A DNA stretch of 64,000 nt, from the NCBI GenBank assembly GCA_020466095.1, contig CM035808.1, positions 24,132,296-24,196,295 of the forward strand, written 5' to 3'. Both the position numbers and the translations under genes were made by a program. This DNA is from Chlorops oryzae. Taxonomy: Eukaryota; Arthropoda; Insecta; Diptera; Chloropidae. Positions 44,546-56,661 of this stretch are shown here, in pieces. Under the pieces are notes generated by a model. That model was not told the origin of the DNA. It did no database searches and saw only the letters and a list, made by a program, of their open reading frames with translations. The number at the start of each line of letters is the position of its first letter. Within the stretch, counting starts at the first letter, position 1.

Positions 44546-47500
44546 TATTCCGTTTTAGACTCCGCGGTCTTCGAAATTCAACATTTTTTTCACGTCTGAA
44601 ACGCCCTAATGATCACTGATCACACGTCCAATCGTAAATCTTCATGGAATTTTCGAGACAAACTGAACAAATGCTTAATGAAATTTTGTTACTGGGAGAA
44701 TTTTAGAAAAGACAATGATCACTCTTGTCATATTAGGACGTTCTTTAGCGGAGTCTTAAACGATAAAAGTCATTATGGAGATTTTAAGTTTTGTGTTTAG
44801 AAGATTTTAAAATCAAGTTCAAAGGATTTTTGGTCTTCATTTGAGACAATCAAGGGCTATATCCTGAAGAAACAAAAAAAAAAAAAAACTGGCAACAGTG
44901 ACTCTCACTATTAAGAACAGCCGAAACTAGAACAAAGAAAATGGAAACCAGCAAAAACGAGTAGCATACCTACAAAAGGTTGAATTGAAGAGAAATAGCT
45001 AAAGATCCATTCGAAATTGTTTCTTTGTTCAGCTCTTTAACTCCAACTGAGATAGGAGCATGATCAATTCATGGGGATGAGAGAGCCAAAATGCAGCAAG
45101 AGTTTGAAAATTCATGGAAAAAAGTTGCTTCATAGCGGGGTGTCCTCATATCCAGGGTGCTTATATCCTTCGAACTTCTTGTCCGATCACTCAAAACATT
45201 TTTTATGAGAACAATTAAGCTTACCGTTTAACGTCGATTATGATTGGTCATTACTTCCAAAGAAGCTTTAAAAAAAAAACTAAGCTCCATCGGTGGACCT
45301 GCCAAGATGTTGACGAATACTTAACACCATTTTTCTATATAAAATCAGCTAGGGTTCCATTTTTCTATATAAAATCAGCTAGGGTACTATTTTTCTATAG
45401 GAATCCTCTAACAGCATACATCAGAAAACTTCCAAATTAATTTGCTTTTAGCGGAGCGAGTGTCTTCGACATTGCTTCAAATATTTGTTCCCACAAAAAC
45501 TTGACATTGCTCTGACATGGCTTAAAGCTTCATTGGAGAAGCCACAAAATTTCAAATTGTGTCCTATATGCTCTTCAATTTTCCATCAAAACTAGCCCAA
45601 AACTTCAATCCAGCCCGTGCAAAAACTTTCTCTAATACAGTTCAATTTCAAGAGCTTCCAAAACTTTTTCACACTGGCAGGAATCAACATAAATATTTTT
45701 CTAATATTTCAAGCACAAAAAAATTGAATGTGTATACTTTTCCAACTTCACCAACGTCAATGTCACTTTTTCCTGTCTTTTTTCTTTTTTGAGTTCATCG
45801 GAAATACTTCCCTACACTGAGTTATTTTCTTTTCCAACTTTCCCATCAATATTCATGTTTTGTTTTTTTTTTTGTTCACACTTTGTTTTCTCGAACTCAA
45901 GGAAGAACAGGGAAAAGTTTGTAGCCACAATCGTTAAAATCAGGCAAAGCTGTAAATTCACACACAAATGTGTGCTGCTTAAGCCTTTTTATTCTTTCTC
46001 TTATAAGCAAAATTGTCTCTCCGAAAGCCCACAGGCTTTCTCGACTTCTCGCTGGCAACCTATCCTCATTCGAGTTGGCTTCAGCTTGGCTTAAGCCGAA
46101 TACGACTCTATCAAAAACAGAAAATGGGAAGATTTCCATTTAATGCAGTGATTTTCTAAAAGTTCTTTCGTCCTCGTTCGCTCTAGGTACTTCTTCCACC
46201 TTTCTTACCTTTCGTGCACATTCCTTTTTCACATGTCAAACATCGAAAGTCAAAAATAGATTCTTTAAAGCTGACAACATGAAAATCAACGCCGAAATGC
46301 AAGATACGAAACGAAACGAACTGTGAATGCAAGGATTTTTCAAAAGAGAACGAAAAAACGAAAGAAAGACAGCTCTGGTAAAGGCTTAAAATCAAAGATG
46401 TTGAAATAGCTTGTCGTAGATCTTAGAAAAAATAAAGTTGGAAGTGTAAATGTAAAAACTTTTTTGCTGAATAGTCTTGTCTAACAACTTTTTTTTTTTT
46501 TATCAGAGCATACACTAAGGCGTATTATGGGAAATTTCGGTAAGTGCAAACATGCATACCTTTCGTAGCAAAAAGAAAACATTTTTTGCAGGTGAAAGGC
46601 TTGTCAAGATTCAATCTTCGCAGGAGATGAAAAAAATGTTCGCATTTTCCATTCGTGTTTCTTGATTTTAAGATTTCTCTGCATAGTTTAAGGTTTTTAA
46701 AACGGCAAATATTCTTGTTTTGTTTGTTATTATCTAAGAGTTCATTACCTCAAATCGCTTTGCCATGGATTTTTTGAACAGTGTGTCAAGCAGTTCTTAG
46801 TGCTCTGCTTCTCTCTTTCAAGGAGTTCAACGAAATTTTTTATATAGAAAAATGATTTTTCTTATTTTTGTGGGATTTTCTTCTTTTTTCTTACAGCTTA
46901 AAACATTTTTTCGATCATTGTCGTAATAATTTTCGCAAGGATTTACTTCAGCTGAAATTGCTTCTAAGCCGAATCCTGCATTTGATAGCACAAAATCCAC
47001 TGAAAGCTTCCCTACATGAAAATAACTTGAAAGTTCATATGTGCACAAGCTGGTCTGATAGCATTTGCGCGCGTGTGTGAGTGTGTGTGTTCACATCACA
47101 CTGTGTCCCACATGTTTATCACTCCGTATATTGGCAAAAGACAGCTCATGTCTGGCAAGGACACTGTCTTTATTGCCGCTTTGGAAGAGCAACTAAAATG
47201 CATGTGTGTCCTCGTATGTATGTGTATCTCAAGTTTGATTGTGTGCGTTAAGCTTACTTTAAAGTTTATGTTGCTAATATCCCAAGTTCTACTTTAGTTC
47301 AAGCTATTAACCTATGTCTATGAGCTTTTGAGAGTCTTCAAGTCTTCCATGTGTATCAATGAAAATACACACATCTATATAAATATATATGTACGTGTAT
47401 ACATATGTATGAGTGTATGTGCTTTCATGAAAGTCAATTTCGTACTCGAAAAGTATTTAGATCTACTTGAAAATTCTCGTTTAACCTTAAAGATGCCGAT

Positions 47501-48984
47501 TCGAAGAAGCTCTGTGAGTGGGAGTGAGCTAAAAAGGATTCGTATTACGCACTTACTCACACAACAACAAAAAATCACACGTGTGTGTGTGGGTATGTGT
47601 GTGTGTGTGTGTGTCTGTGTGTGTGAAAGCTGGTGTTAACATAATTTCAGTCATTTTGGGGATTTAAGAACTTCTACACCTTTTTGCATGTGTTAAGTGG
47701 TACTTAATTTTGGTCACAGGTGGCAAGTAAAAGTAATGAGCTTCAATAGCTTTCAGGATTATGAAGTCCCAAATGCAAATGCTTGCCATATTTGTTATAA
47801 TTATCGTTATTAGATTTGTTAAGCACCTTTATATATTGTCTGTTTCTTATCTCCATAATGAGCTCTGTCTCAATTTCTGTGTGCGAGTGTGGGTGTGGCT
47901 TAAGGTGTTTTGGGTCTGGGATTCATTCACGTAAGTTCAAGTATCCGGTATAATAAATTGACTCGCAAATCATTTTTCTTAAGTATCCGTTTGAACATGG
48001 GATGCTCTTATGGATGAAGCACACTTTGTTGGGCTTCAGAAGGAGGTGCAAGCATTAGGTACTTTCATGTTTTAATTTTAATCAAAATTTTCTCTTGCGA
48101 GATTTCATTTTTGAAGTGTCTCTAGAAAACTGAAGATATACCAACCTTTTTTGTTGTTGTTTGAAAAATTTTAGAAATTTTAAATCATTTCGCTCTTTTC
48201 AGCTAAAACGAGCTAATTCTACTGGTGTCGATGCCATCGATTTTCGCAATGCTTTCGCACTGTCAATTTCGCGTAGCCCTCCTTCTCGCACATTTCGCCT
48301 TTTTCTTGTTTTATGCGATGCAGTGCAGAGCTAAGATTGAGGCAATGAGCACATAATAGCAGTCAATTGCATTCCTAACGAGGCTCTTGATGAGTCAACA
48401 ATGGCATTTAACACAAAAATCGTAATTACGAATCTTGGAAAGAACGAATTGGGTCAAATGAGGAGGAAAAGAGAAGCGCATTGCAGTTATTACTTCATTT
48501 TCTCTAACACTATTCAGTTTTATTGTTTTTTGTTTACTTCTGTTCGTTAGGAACGAACTCGAATATAATGAGAGAAAGCTTTTATAAGTGCTTTGAATGC
48601 AAATTTTTTATAAAATCTTAGGGGATATTCTTATAAAAAGTTTTTGAAATATTTTGAAAGATTTTTGTTCCAAGGCACATTAAAGCTGCAATGATTCATC
48701 TCTACCTCCTTTTCTATTGAGGTCATTGGATTTTCCATTTCAACATACATATGAAAGAATTATTAGATGGTATTCTTAAAACCATGATCTGATATTTTGC
48801 AGACATCTAATTAAAAATAATTCATAATTCTTTTTTTTTTTTAATAATCAGCCAAAAAAAAAACTGGTTTTATAATTTAATTACTCTGATCCGAGAGGCA
48901 ATTAGATATACATTGTACATACACGCACGCGAAAAAGCGTTATTTTTACAGGAAATGTTCATATGTAAGAAAATATTAACTCAC
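44546..48984. other. Gene-free stretch, probably intronic
   Basis: It contains the 30-bp tandem repeat at 45328-45400, GT microsatellites at 47069-47090 and 47580-47626, and many A and T runs. If the exon at 49047-48985 is real, this is the start of its first intron. Confidence 0.35.
45328..45400. repeat. 30-bp tandem repeat, 2.4 copies
   Basis: The unit contains TTTTTCTATATAAAATCAGC followed by TAGGGT. Two copies are identical except the last base or so (45328-45357, 45358-45387), and a partial third follows. Confidence 0.9.
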
Positions 48985-49047
48985 CTTATCGACATTTTTC
49001 TTACGATGCATTTGCGCATGGAATGAATCGAACGACTTCTGCTTCAT
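48985..49047 (-). CDS. Probable first coding exon of a minus-strand gene
   Basis: On the minus strand an ATG at 49047 opens 21 codons, beginning MKQKSFDSFHAQ and ending KKNVDK, that stop exactly at a consensus donor (GATAAG|GTGAGT, phase 0). The 150 bp upstream are GC-richer than the surroundings (CGCGAGAGC, CGGACAGAAAG, GACCGACCGACC on the plus strand) as in a fly promoter or 5' UTR. The next exon is not identified; with the AT-rich, exon-poor sequence to the left the intron could be tens of kilobases. The gene family is unknown. Confidence 0.4.
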
Positions 49048-49260
49048 ACGAAAAGAGAATAAAGTGCAGAGAAACGAGAAAACGATAAGCGCCAAGTAGC
49101 GCGAGAGCACAAAGCACTTATGCGCACACAAAGGAATTCACTTGCGCGAAACACTAAACACTTCGCGATCCACGACTTCTGAGAACCGACCGACCACCTG
49201 CGCGGACAGAAAGAGACTGAACCCTTGAGCTTGGCTTTACTAAGGCAAACGGCAACGAAA
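49048..49260 (-). promoter_or_regulatory. Candidate promoter / 5' UTR
   Basis: This is an island of higher GC with repeated GCGC, CGAGAG and GACCGACC words directly upstream of the putative first exon at 49047-48985. I could not place a TATA box, initiator or start site precisely. The call depends on the exon being real. Confidence 0.25.
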
Positions 49261-49669
49261 TGCTTCAGACATGTTTACGATCAGATAGGTGTATGTGTTG
49301 GCTTGCTGAATACAAACGATTTCTTCTTTTTGTTTGCCTAATTAAGGGAGATTGAATGTATGTAATTTTGTACGTTTTTATTAAATTAATGCTACTGTAT
49401 TCTCTTAGGCTTGTTTACAGCTTCATTGCGTTAAAGGTACATATGTTTTTGAGAAGAGAAATTCAAAAGTCTCAACATAATAAAAACTTTTCTAAGTTTA
49501 ATGTAGAAGTATCAGATCTCTTTTAAGTGGTGTTGAGACTTAAAGAGTGAAGAGTTTAATATATAAAAAAAAACCTACGCGATTCATGATAACTTTTTAT
49601 TTTAATTCTCTATAATTTTTTATACCGAGTTCTACACATACCTAGGTATCTAGTTTTTAAATAAATTAA

Positions 49670-51180
49670 CCCAGCAAACATTTTCTATCGCGGAACAGTG
49701 TTCCGCGACTCGCCACGGCGATGTTTAGCTCGCACGCAACCGTTGCTTTGTTATCGCGGAATAGAGAAGCTTGTTAGGCAGTTGTCCGGTCGCCCGACAC
49801 TGTTTTGGAAGAGCAATTGGCGATATATTAAAAACATCGCGGAATAGTCCCATAGACGATGTTTCAGCAAAGAATAATATAGCGCAACCTTCGCTTGGAA
49901 GATGTTTAAGCAATGTGTTCTTTATACATTGCTCAAACATCTTCCCCAGCAAAGATTTTCTATCGCGGAACACTGTTCCGCGACTCGCCACGGCGATGTT
50001 TAGCTCGCATGTTGTTGAAACATTTTCTAGGCCAATTATATATATTAGGCCGGGTCGATTTGTATGGGTAAAAAAAAACTAAGAAATCGTACCCCCGGAA
50101 ATGAAACTTCAGACAATTCTAAGCATTTTTTCCCAAGAAACCATGGGTATAAAATGAAACGTAGATCCGCGCTGAACGATGGGAAGTTTTTACCATACAT
50201 ACATATGTTATTAACAGGGATTGGATTTTACATATTTGAAAATATATTTTGTACTGTTGTACTCGGGGGACCGAGCCGGACCCGACTGCGCCGGTTTGCA
50301 CGATGAACAAATTTTTTTGTCCTAAAAACTAGCACAGTGTAACATATGTATGTATGGTAAAAACTTCCTATCGTTCAGCGCGGATCTACGTTTCATTTTA
50401 TACCCATGGTTTCTTGGGAAAAAATGCTTAGAATTGTCTGAAGTTTCATTTCCGGGGGTACGATTTTTTATCCAAAAAATCGACCCGGCCTAATATATAT
50501 ATATATTTTTTTTTTTTTTATTTAAATTTTATTATAATTTTACGCATAAAAAATTAGAGCAATTCAGTTAATAATGAAAAACTTATTCTATTGTGTTTTG
50601 TTTAAGATCTCGCTTTTTAATGCGGCTCTTGGCATGTATTAAATGTTGCTGAAGAATTGAAGAACATTTTTTTTCATCCGAAGTGGAAAATTTTTGGAAG
50701 CAGGCACCTGTATTTTAAAAAATTATATTAACTTCAAATTATATTTAAAAAGGTTAACAAAAATTGTGCCTTTAACTATTTGGAGTAAAAAATACACCTT
50801 TATCCTTTGTACCCTTTAGAATGTATACACTCGTCGATCCAAATCCTTACAGAACTAACTATCAAAATTTATTTTTGATCTAATAACAAAATCAAGGACT
50901 ACTTGATTGAATAAAGCAAAAGCTACAATAACACAAGGTATATATTAGAAAAACATTGTATAAACCTGTTCCAAAAGTAACTTCGGCAATGCTCGTCTGG
51001 AAGATGAATACGCAATGTATTGCGGATTGCTCGCGTAACGTTCGTCAAAGCAATATATTTTTTTTACATATTCTTTGTTGGTAGAATTGAGAAAACATCG
51101 CCTTTTGTTCTTCTAGAAAAGGTCGCGTAAACATATTATTGGCGAACGTTCGCTAAAGCATAGGCTAAATGTTTGCTGGG
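49670..51180. mobile_element. piggyBac-type non-autonomous element (1511 bp)
   Basis: Tips CCCAGCAAACATTT (49670) and AAATGTTTGCTGGG (ending 51180) are perfect inverted copies, flanked by TTAA on both sides (49666-49669, 51181-51184). TTAA duplication and a CCC tip are the hallmark of the piggyBac superfamily. The first 66 bp recur in direct orientation at 49945-50010, and a hairpin (GGAAGATGTTTAAGCAATG / CATTGCTCAAACATCTTCC) lies just before that copy. The element holds a second element at 50048-50490. No transposase is encoded. Confidence 0.85.
50048..50490. mobile_element. Foldback element nested in the piggyBac-type element
   Basis: Arms of about 150 bp (50048-50210 and 50340-50490) are inverted copies with very few differences, tips GGCCGGGTCGATTT. 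Flanking TA or TTA/TAA is hard to define because the flanks are TA repeats. The 125-bp centre is GC-richer (CTCGGGGGACCGAGCCGGAC) and non-coding. Confidence 0.8.
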
Positions 51181-51184
51181 TTAA

Positions 51185-53790
51185 TTCAAAAAACTCGTCT
51201 CAATTCCAAAGAAAAAATTCGTAGTTCGTTTTGTTGATGACGTTTTCTTCATTGTCTTTACGGAATTATCCTTTTGACAATTGCGGAAGTTCGTTTTTTT
51301 TTATCTGTCTGTCTCGTTGCGACAAATATCCACTGCTGGCATAACTGTCACGACTTTTATGGAATTTGCTACAATTTAAAGCAACTACAAATGTTCCTCG
51401 AAGCGATGATGAAGCGAAAAGATAAAACGCTCGAGGCGAGAAATTTGAAAATTAAGATTTATGATGACTGTAAAAAAGTCAGACAGTCAAAACGACAACC
51501 AGACAAAGAGACACCGCGTCTGAGGGTCCAACGATGCATAACGAAGATAGAGCAAAAAAAAATTTGACGCCCAAATGATTACAAATGACTTCAAATGACA
51601 GAGATTTGAGTGGGGACAAGTGTTTCCACTGTAAGCTCTACTTTAGAGCCTTATGGGTTACGGTCGTAGAGATTTTTCGAAATGCTTTCCCTTTTTTCCC
51701 CCTATTCTTTGTTTTATTTTGCTGACTCGTCTAACGGAAACGGAAGTCACGAATGAAATTTTTACACACCATTGAAAACATGCGTCATGCCTCCTGTTGT
51801 CACTTTGTCGAGGCTTGCTCAAAAAAAAAAGAGAGATGAAAAACGCAAAAGAAAGAGGCGCTCAAATTGGGGCTACAAATTGATATTGATGACATGTCAA
51901 TGAAATTTATAGCGTCACGTAATCACATGCTGGTAGTGGTAGGTCTTTTTGTATTTAAATCTAACGGTATAAAAAGTTAGGCTTTCAATGATTCAAAGAG
52001 AAGTATTTCATCAAAAAGAAAATCATTTTGCACTAATGAGTGCCTAAATGTATGCTACAAAAAAGTAGAATTACAGAAAAGGCTGTGATGTTAAAGGATT
52101 TTGTGTTCTGGATGAGTCGACTGATTGCATTTCAGAATCTTTCACACTCAGCTCAAGATTGAATTTCGGTTTACAGTCGGTGTCCTTTAATGCATAAATT
52201 AAACGTTTCTTATAAACTCTGAAATGCAGAGTCTCGGAGTCATGGAGTCATGGAGTTATGTATCTTGTCTGTTACCCTTTGTATTGGGGTTGGTGCTTTT
52301 TAAGCCGATTTTTTTCTCATCTCATGTCTGCGACATTTTCGTTTTGCCAAAGCCATTAATTTTCGTCGTGTTCGTTCTCTGGCAGAACAATATTTTAAGG
52401 CCGAGCTAAATGGGTATGTGGGCTCCAAAAATTTCATGCTTAATGCGGATATATGTATGTATGTGTGTATGTTTGTACGAGGGGAAAAGTGCTCATGTCG
52501 TATTTTTAAAATGAATTTTTTTCAATTTTCTTTAATGTTGTTAGCATAAGGACATTCATATTTCATCTAAGGTCCAGACATCCTGAGAAAATAAGGAGTT
52601 TTTTTTTGGCATACTTAAATGTTGATTATCAATAGAGCAAAATAAAATACAGGGTGTTTCGCATAAGGATGTATATCCGAAAAGAGGTGATAGGGGTGCT
52701 CAATATCGACCAAAAATCGTATGGGAGGGGGGGTGGAAAATGCTCCCCTAAGGAGTTAGAGGGCCTTAAAGTTTTTAGGCAGTAAGTCGAGAAAAAAATT
52801 CTCCCACGATAACGGTTCATCGTAGAAAAAAAACTGTTAAGCGGTTTGAAAGCCAATTCTATGGGCTTTTAGGCAAAATTTAATTCATGGTAAGAATTTA
52901 AGCCAATGATGGTTAATTAAGCGGTCAAAGTCAAAAATTCTGAAAAAAATTCTATTTTTTTTACTTTGAGAGCCATTTTGGTATGAAAAAGGTCCCATTA
53001 ACACATACTTTTCTAATTTTTTTCAAAATCCTCAATTAATTTACTTCAAATCTGTGGTACATTTGTCATACCTTATTAGCGGTTTAACCTCAGGAAAAAT
53101 AGGATTTAAAAACGAACTTAAACTTTTTTTAAAATCAATTTAAATAATCTCAGCAAAAAATTACCAATTTTTCCAGTTAAAGTTCGTATAATTTTAAACC
53201 AAAATTTGTCTTAAATAAGAAATTGCTGGCTGGCCATTGTAAGCCAAAGATTGCTCTTTTAAGAATTTCATCACATAAAAAAAGTTCGAGTTTGTGTTTT
53301 TAATATATATATTTAATTTATTGAAGGAATTTCACTAATTTTACGAATTTTAAAAAGTATAAACAAAATATATAGGCTTTTTCAAATGTTGCCTGCCGAA
53401 AACAATTTTCGTGAGTTTTGGATAAAAATTGACTGTTAAACCGCTTGACACTTAAGGTGTTCTTAAGTCTTCAAGCTTCCTTAACTTAAGTATGCACTGT
53501 AATATCGGGCCTAAGAGTTTTATGAATCTTCTTAGAGCTTTAATTAAGTTCCACCGGGTAGGAGCTTTAAAATTATAAAAAGATATCTTTAAATATTTGA
53601 AAGCATACATCTAGGTGTTGAATTTAAATATTTTTTGTTTGCCCTTGTTGTCAAACTGCGCGACTCCTTGCTTAATATGTATTTCATTTGACATGCCCAT
53701 ACGAATAAAGAAATTTTTTTCACTATATGAAACATTTTAAGTACTTACCTGCATACTTTTAAGATAAAAATTTTAATGAATTCGTTTGCC
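51185..53790. other. Gene-free stretch
   Basis: AT-rich. An ACAGGGTGTTTCGCATAAGG sequence at 52651, typical of transposon tips, has no partner that I can find. The word AAGCGGTTT recurs at 52835, 53080 and, inverted, 53437, which suggests a decayed repeat. No gene supported. Confidence 0.35.
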
Positions 53791-53793
53791 TTA

Positions 53794-54277
53794 GGGTCAA
53801 TATTACCAAGCATATTTAAAATTTTTTAAAAATAAAAATCCGCTTTTGGTTTTTACCATTCCAATTTTTAAAAAAAATTTTAAAAATATTTTAAATCACC
53901 TCGGCACTGCGTTTAAATATGATATCAAATTTGAGTTCGATTTTCAAAAACCAGCTGTTTGGAAAAATTCAAAGAAATAATTTTCAAAAAAAATTCAGAT
54001 TTGGAAATAACACAATACGATAGACAGGACTAAAAGCTTTGGAGTCACAGGGCAGCAATTTGGAGTACGAAACAATCGTTAGAATGCCTCTTTATAGAAT
54101 CCGTTTTTAAAAATAACGATCTAATCAGTTGTCAAATGTACTCACAGCCCTGGAAGTAGACGGTGCTGCCGTAATTTTCGATGCTTAAAAATTGTGATAT
54201 TGAAAATGAAATTTATTTTTAAAAAATTTTAATTTTAATTTAAAAAATTTTTTAAATATGCTTGGTAATATTGGACC
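53794..54277. mobile_element. PIF/Harbinger-type MITE (484 bp)
   Basis: Tips GGGTCAATATTACCAAGCAT and, inverted, GGTCCAATATTACCAAGCAT continue as ATTTAAAA(A)TTTTTTAAA for about 45 bp. TTA flanks both sides (53791-53793 and 54278-54280). This is the same 3-bp target class as the element at 5830 but an unrelated sequence. Non-coding. Confidence 0.8.
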
Positions 54278-54280
54278 TTA

Positions 54281-55904
54281 GCTATCAACAAAGTGTCCCC
54301 AGAAAAAGCAGGCTGTTTTCCCTTAAACTATCATAGACATTTCCATTTGAACTGGAGACAACGATTTATCATTGATTGATTCTATAACCTTGAGCCAATT
54401 GCGTCCATATTGATAATATGGCGATCTCGGACCAAAAAGTATGCTACAAAATTTAATTTATTTATTGGTCCTTGATTTTTTTTTTGGCGACAGGAAGAAG
54501 ATCCTAACCTCATCGTCATGGGCCGTGTCTGACACTGATATGGGGGCCCGCACCTACAAAATCTCCCCGTTTAAATACCTGATCCAACGTAGAACGAAGC
54601 ATCACACAATTAACATACTTCACGGTGGGGTCTCCTTTATGCACATTTATTCGCAATACTTCTATCCATTGCTGCCTTGATATTTCCCTTCCTTTTATAG
54701 TCAAATAAATAAATTAATAGTGATATTACGTCATAGGAGCTTGCTTTTGGGAATAAAATAAACAAAAAATTTATATTCGTTTATGAATCCCTAGAGAACT
54801 TTTTAAGGATCAACACAACTCTTTAAAACATTTTAAATTTGTTAGAATAAATGTACACACTTTCAGAAATGAATAAACTCTCAGTAACGGAAGTATTCTT
54901 AATACCTATAAGTATACTTTTAGGTTTTGATTTAATAAAACTCAATTGCTCAACAAATAAACACTAAAAAACTTTTTGGGTCTTTTAATTAATTTACAAA
55001 TAATATATTTAACCTTTTCTCTCAACCAGAAAAAATAAAAAAAAACGTTGCCTTTTTTCATTTTATGTTCTTCAATTCGTTCAATTCGCTTTTAACTCTT
55101 TATTCTTTAGCATTTCTCAAGAGCATTTCTCCCACCAAAATCGTGTCCTTGTCTGTTTAGTAACAATGAACTCTGAACTTTTTTCCTATCGTAACATGTA
55201 AACAATGAAAAACCCAAAAAAAGTCTACGAAAATATATATAAAAGAAAAAACAATAAAAGACAAAAACGAAAGTCCCAACAAGTTTTGCAATGAAATAAA
55301 TTCTCCGCCAGAAACCTCGACCCATGTTTATCATGTCATTCGACGAGCATTGCACAATGAAAACAGCACCCAAGGATAGCCGGCAACAAATGAAGGACGA
55401 AACAACCATTTGAGCATGTGCGCGCTCTTTGACAAGCAGCACGCTAACTTGCGGTGCTGTCAGCCAAAAAAAAAAGGTTTTTGCCAATACCATGCCCCCA
55501 TAAGTGTGCTAAGTATTTTGTAAACATGTTGCAGGAGTTTTTCGAACTTCCAAGGCAGCATGTTGCAGTTGGATAAAGAGTGGCGAGCGTCTTTCGAAAT
55601 TACGTTGGCAACAATCGCTGTTACCAGTTTTGGGGAATCTACTCTAATTTGAAAGACATTAATGATTTAAAGTGGAGTCTTAGGGCAGAAAATTGGTAAG
55701 GGTAAATTTTATGGAACCTTATGGGATCAAGTTTCTGTTTTCTGAAGATTTTAAAATCAAATTTTAGGAATTTAGGCCTTGTTTTGAGACATTATGGGGA
55801 ATATTCTCCAAAAAAAACTGGCAGAAGTATTCACCTTCGTATGGGCTGGACTGGGACTATTAGGGGGGAGTTGGAAGCTTCTTTTATGTTGTGCTCTCGA
55901 CACA
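54281..55904. other. Gene-free stretch
   Basis: 54470-54690 is less AT-rich and carries short overlapping frames on both strands (for example KYVNCVMLRSTLDQVFKRGD on the minus strand) that may be an old transposon or gene remnant. The rest shows nothing. Confidence 0.3.
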
Positions 55905-56316
55905 TACCCATATACGGAGTGCTCTGAAAAAGAGTGTGAAAGGACTCCTTTAAAGCACCCTGACGAAGTGTTTTCGGAGTTGTCCATGTAGGAGTGTTAA
56001 AAGACTCCAAACGGAGCTCTTCGAGGTAGTTTCCAAGGCCTCAAAGAAACAACGCCTAGGAGCATTTACGGAGACCAAACGAATCATTAAAATATAAATG
56101 AAATCTGAAAGAGAGTCCAAACAGACTCTTAAGGAGCATTCTCACAATAATGAAAGATAAATTATGCGATCCCAAAAACCAAACTTTTACATATTAGGCT
56201 CCTGTACTTTTTTCTTCCGAAAAAAAAAACGCTCATTTAAAACGTTTTAGGAGCATTTTTATTACGGAAAAGGAGTCTTTAGGAGCTCCGTGCGGACCCT
56301 TTTGGTTGACCGGGTA
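55905..56316 (-). mobile_element. CCCAGCCAACCA-family MITE
   Basis: On the minus strand it begins ACCCGGTCAACCAAAAG at 56316, carries the same internal blocks as the copy at 62965, and ends near CCGTATATGGGTATGTG. The far tip is diverged. Non-coding. Confidence 0.7.
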
Positions 56317-56661
56317 CTTATTCAAAAGAAAAAACAATTTTTTAAATAGGTAATTTAATATTTTGTTTATGTTGCTTTTAGTTCGGGAAATTAATTAGGA
56401 AAATTTTCATTTTTCGTTTTATATACTATACATATTATATTATACATAATATACAAAATATTATTACTTTTCATTTTAATTGGCAATTTGTAATTAAAAT
56501 AAAAAATTTGTGATTGCGTAAAAAAAGGACTCTCTCCGTATAATGGCGCATTATTGTTTTGCTACTTTCGTAATGATTTTTTAATGCGTTGGGCGTACAA
56601 ATTCCATGGCGACTTGTGATCCGATCTGTTTTTATTTCCATTTTCCTGTGCTTTCATACTG

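Noticed and set aside
51274..51567. 97-codon plus-strand ORF
   Set aside because: No recognisable domain; biased Lys/Arg tail from simple sequence; no splice or leader support.
52651..52670. ACAGGGTGTTTCGC as a transposon end
   Set aside because: No inverted partner or target duplication was found within several kilobases.
54516..54704. 62-codon minus-strand ORF
   Set aside because: Looks somewhat protein-like and may be a transposon scrap, but too short and unrecognised to annotate as a gene.
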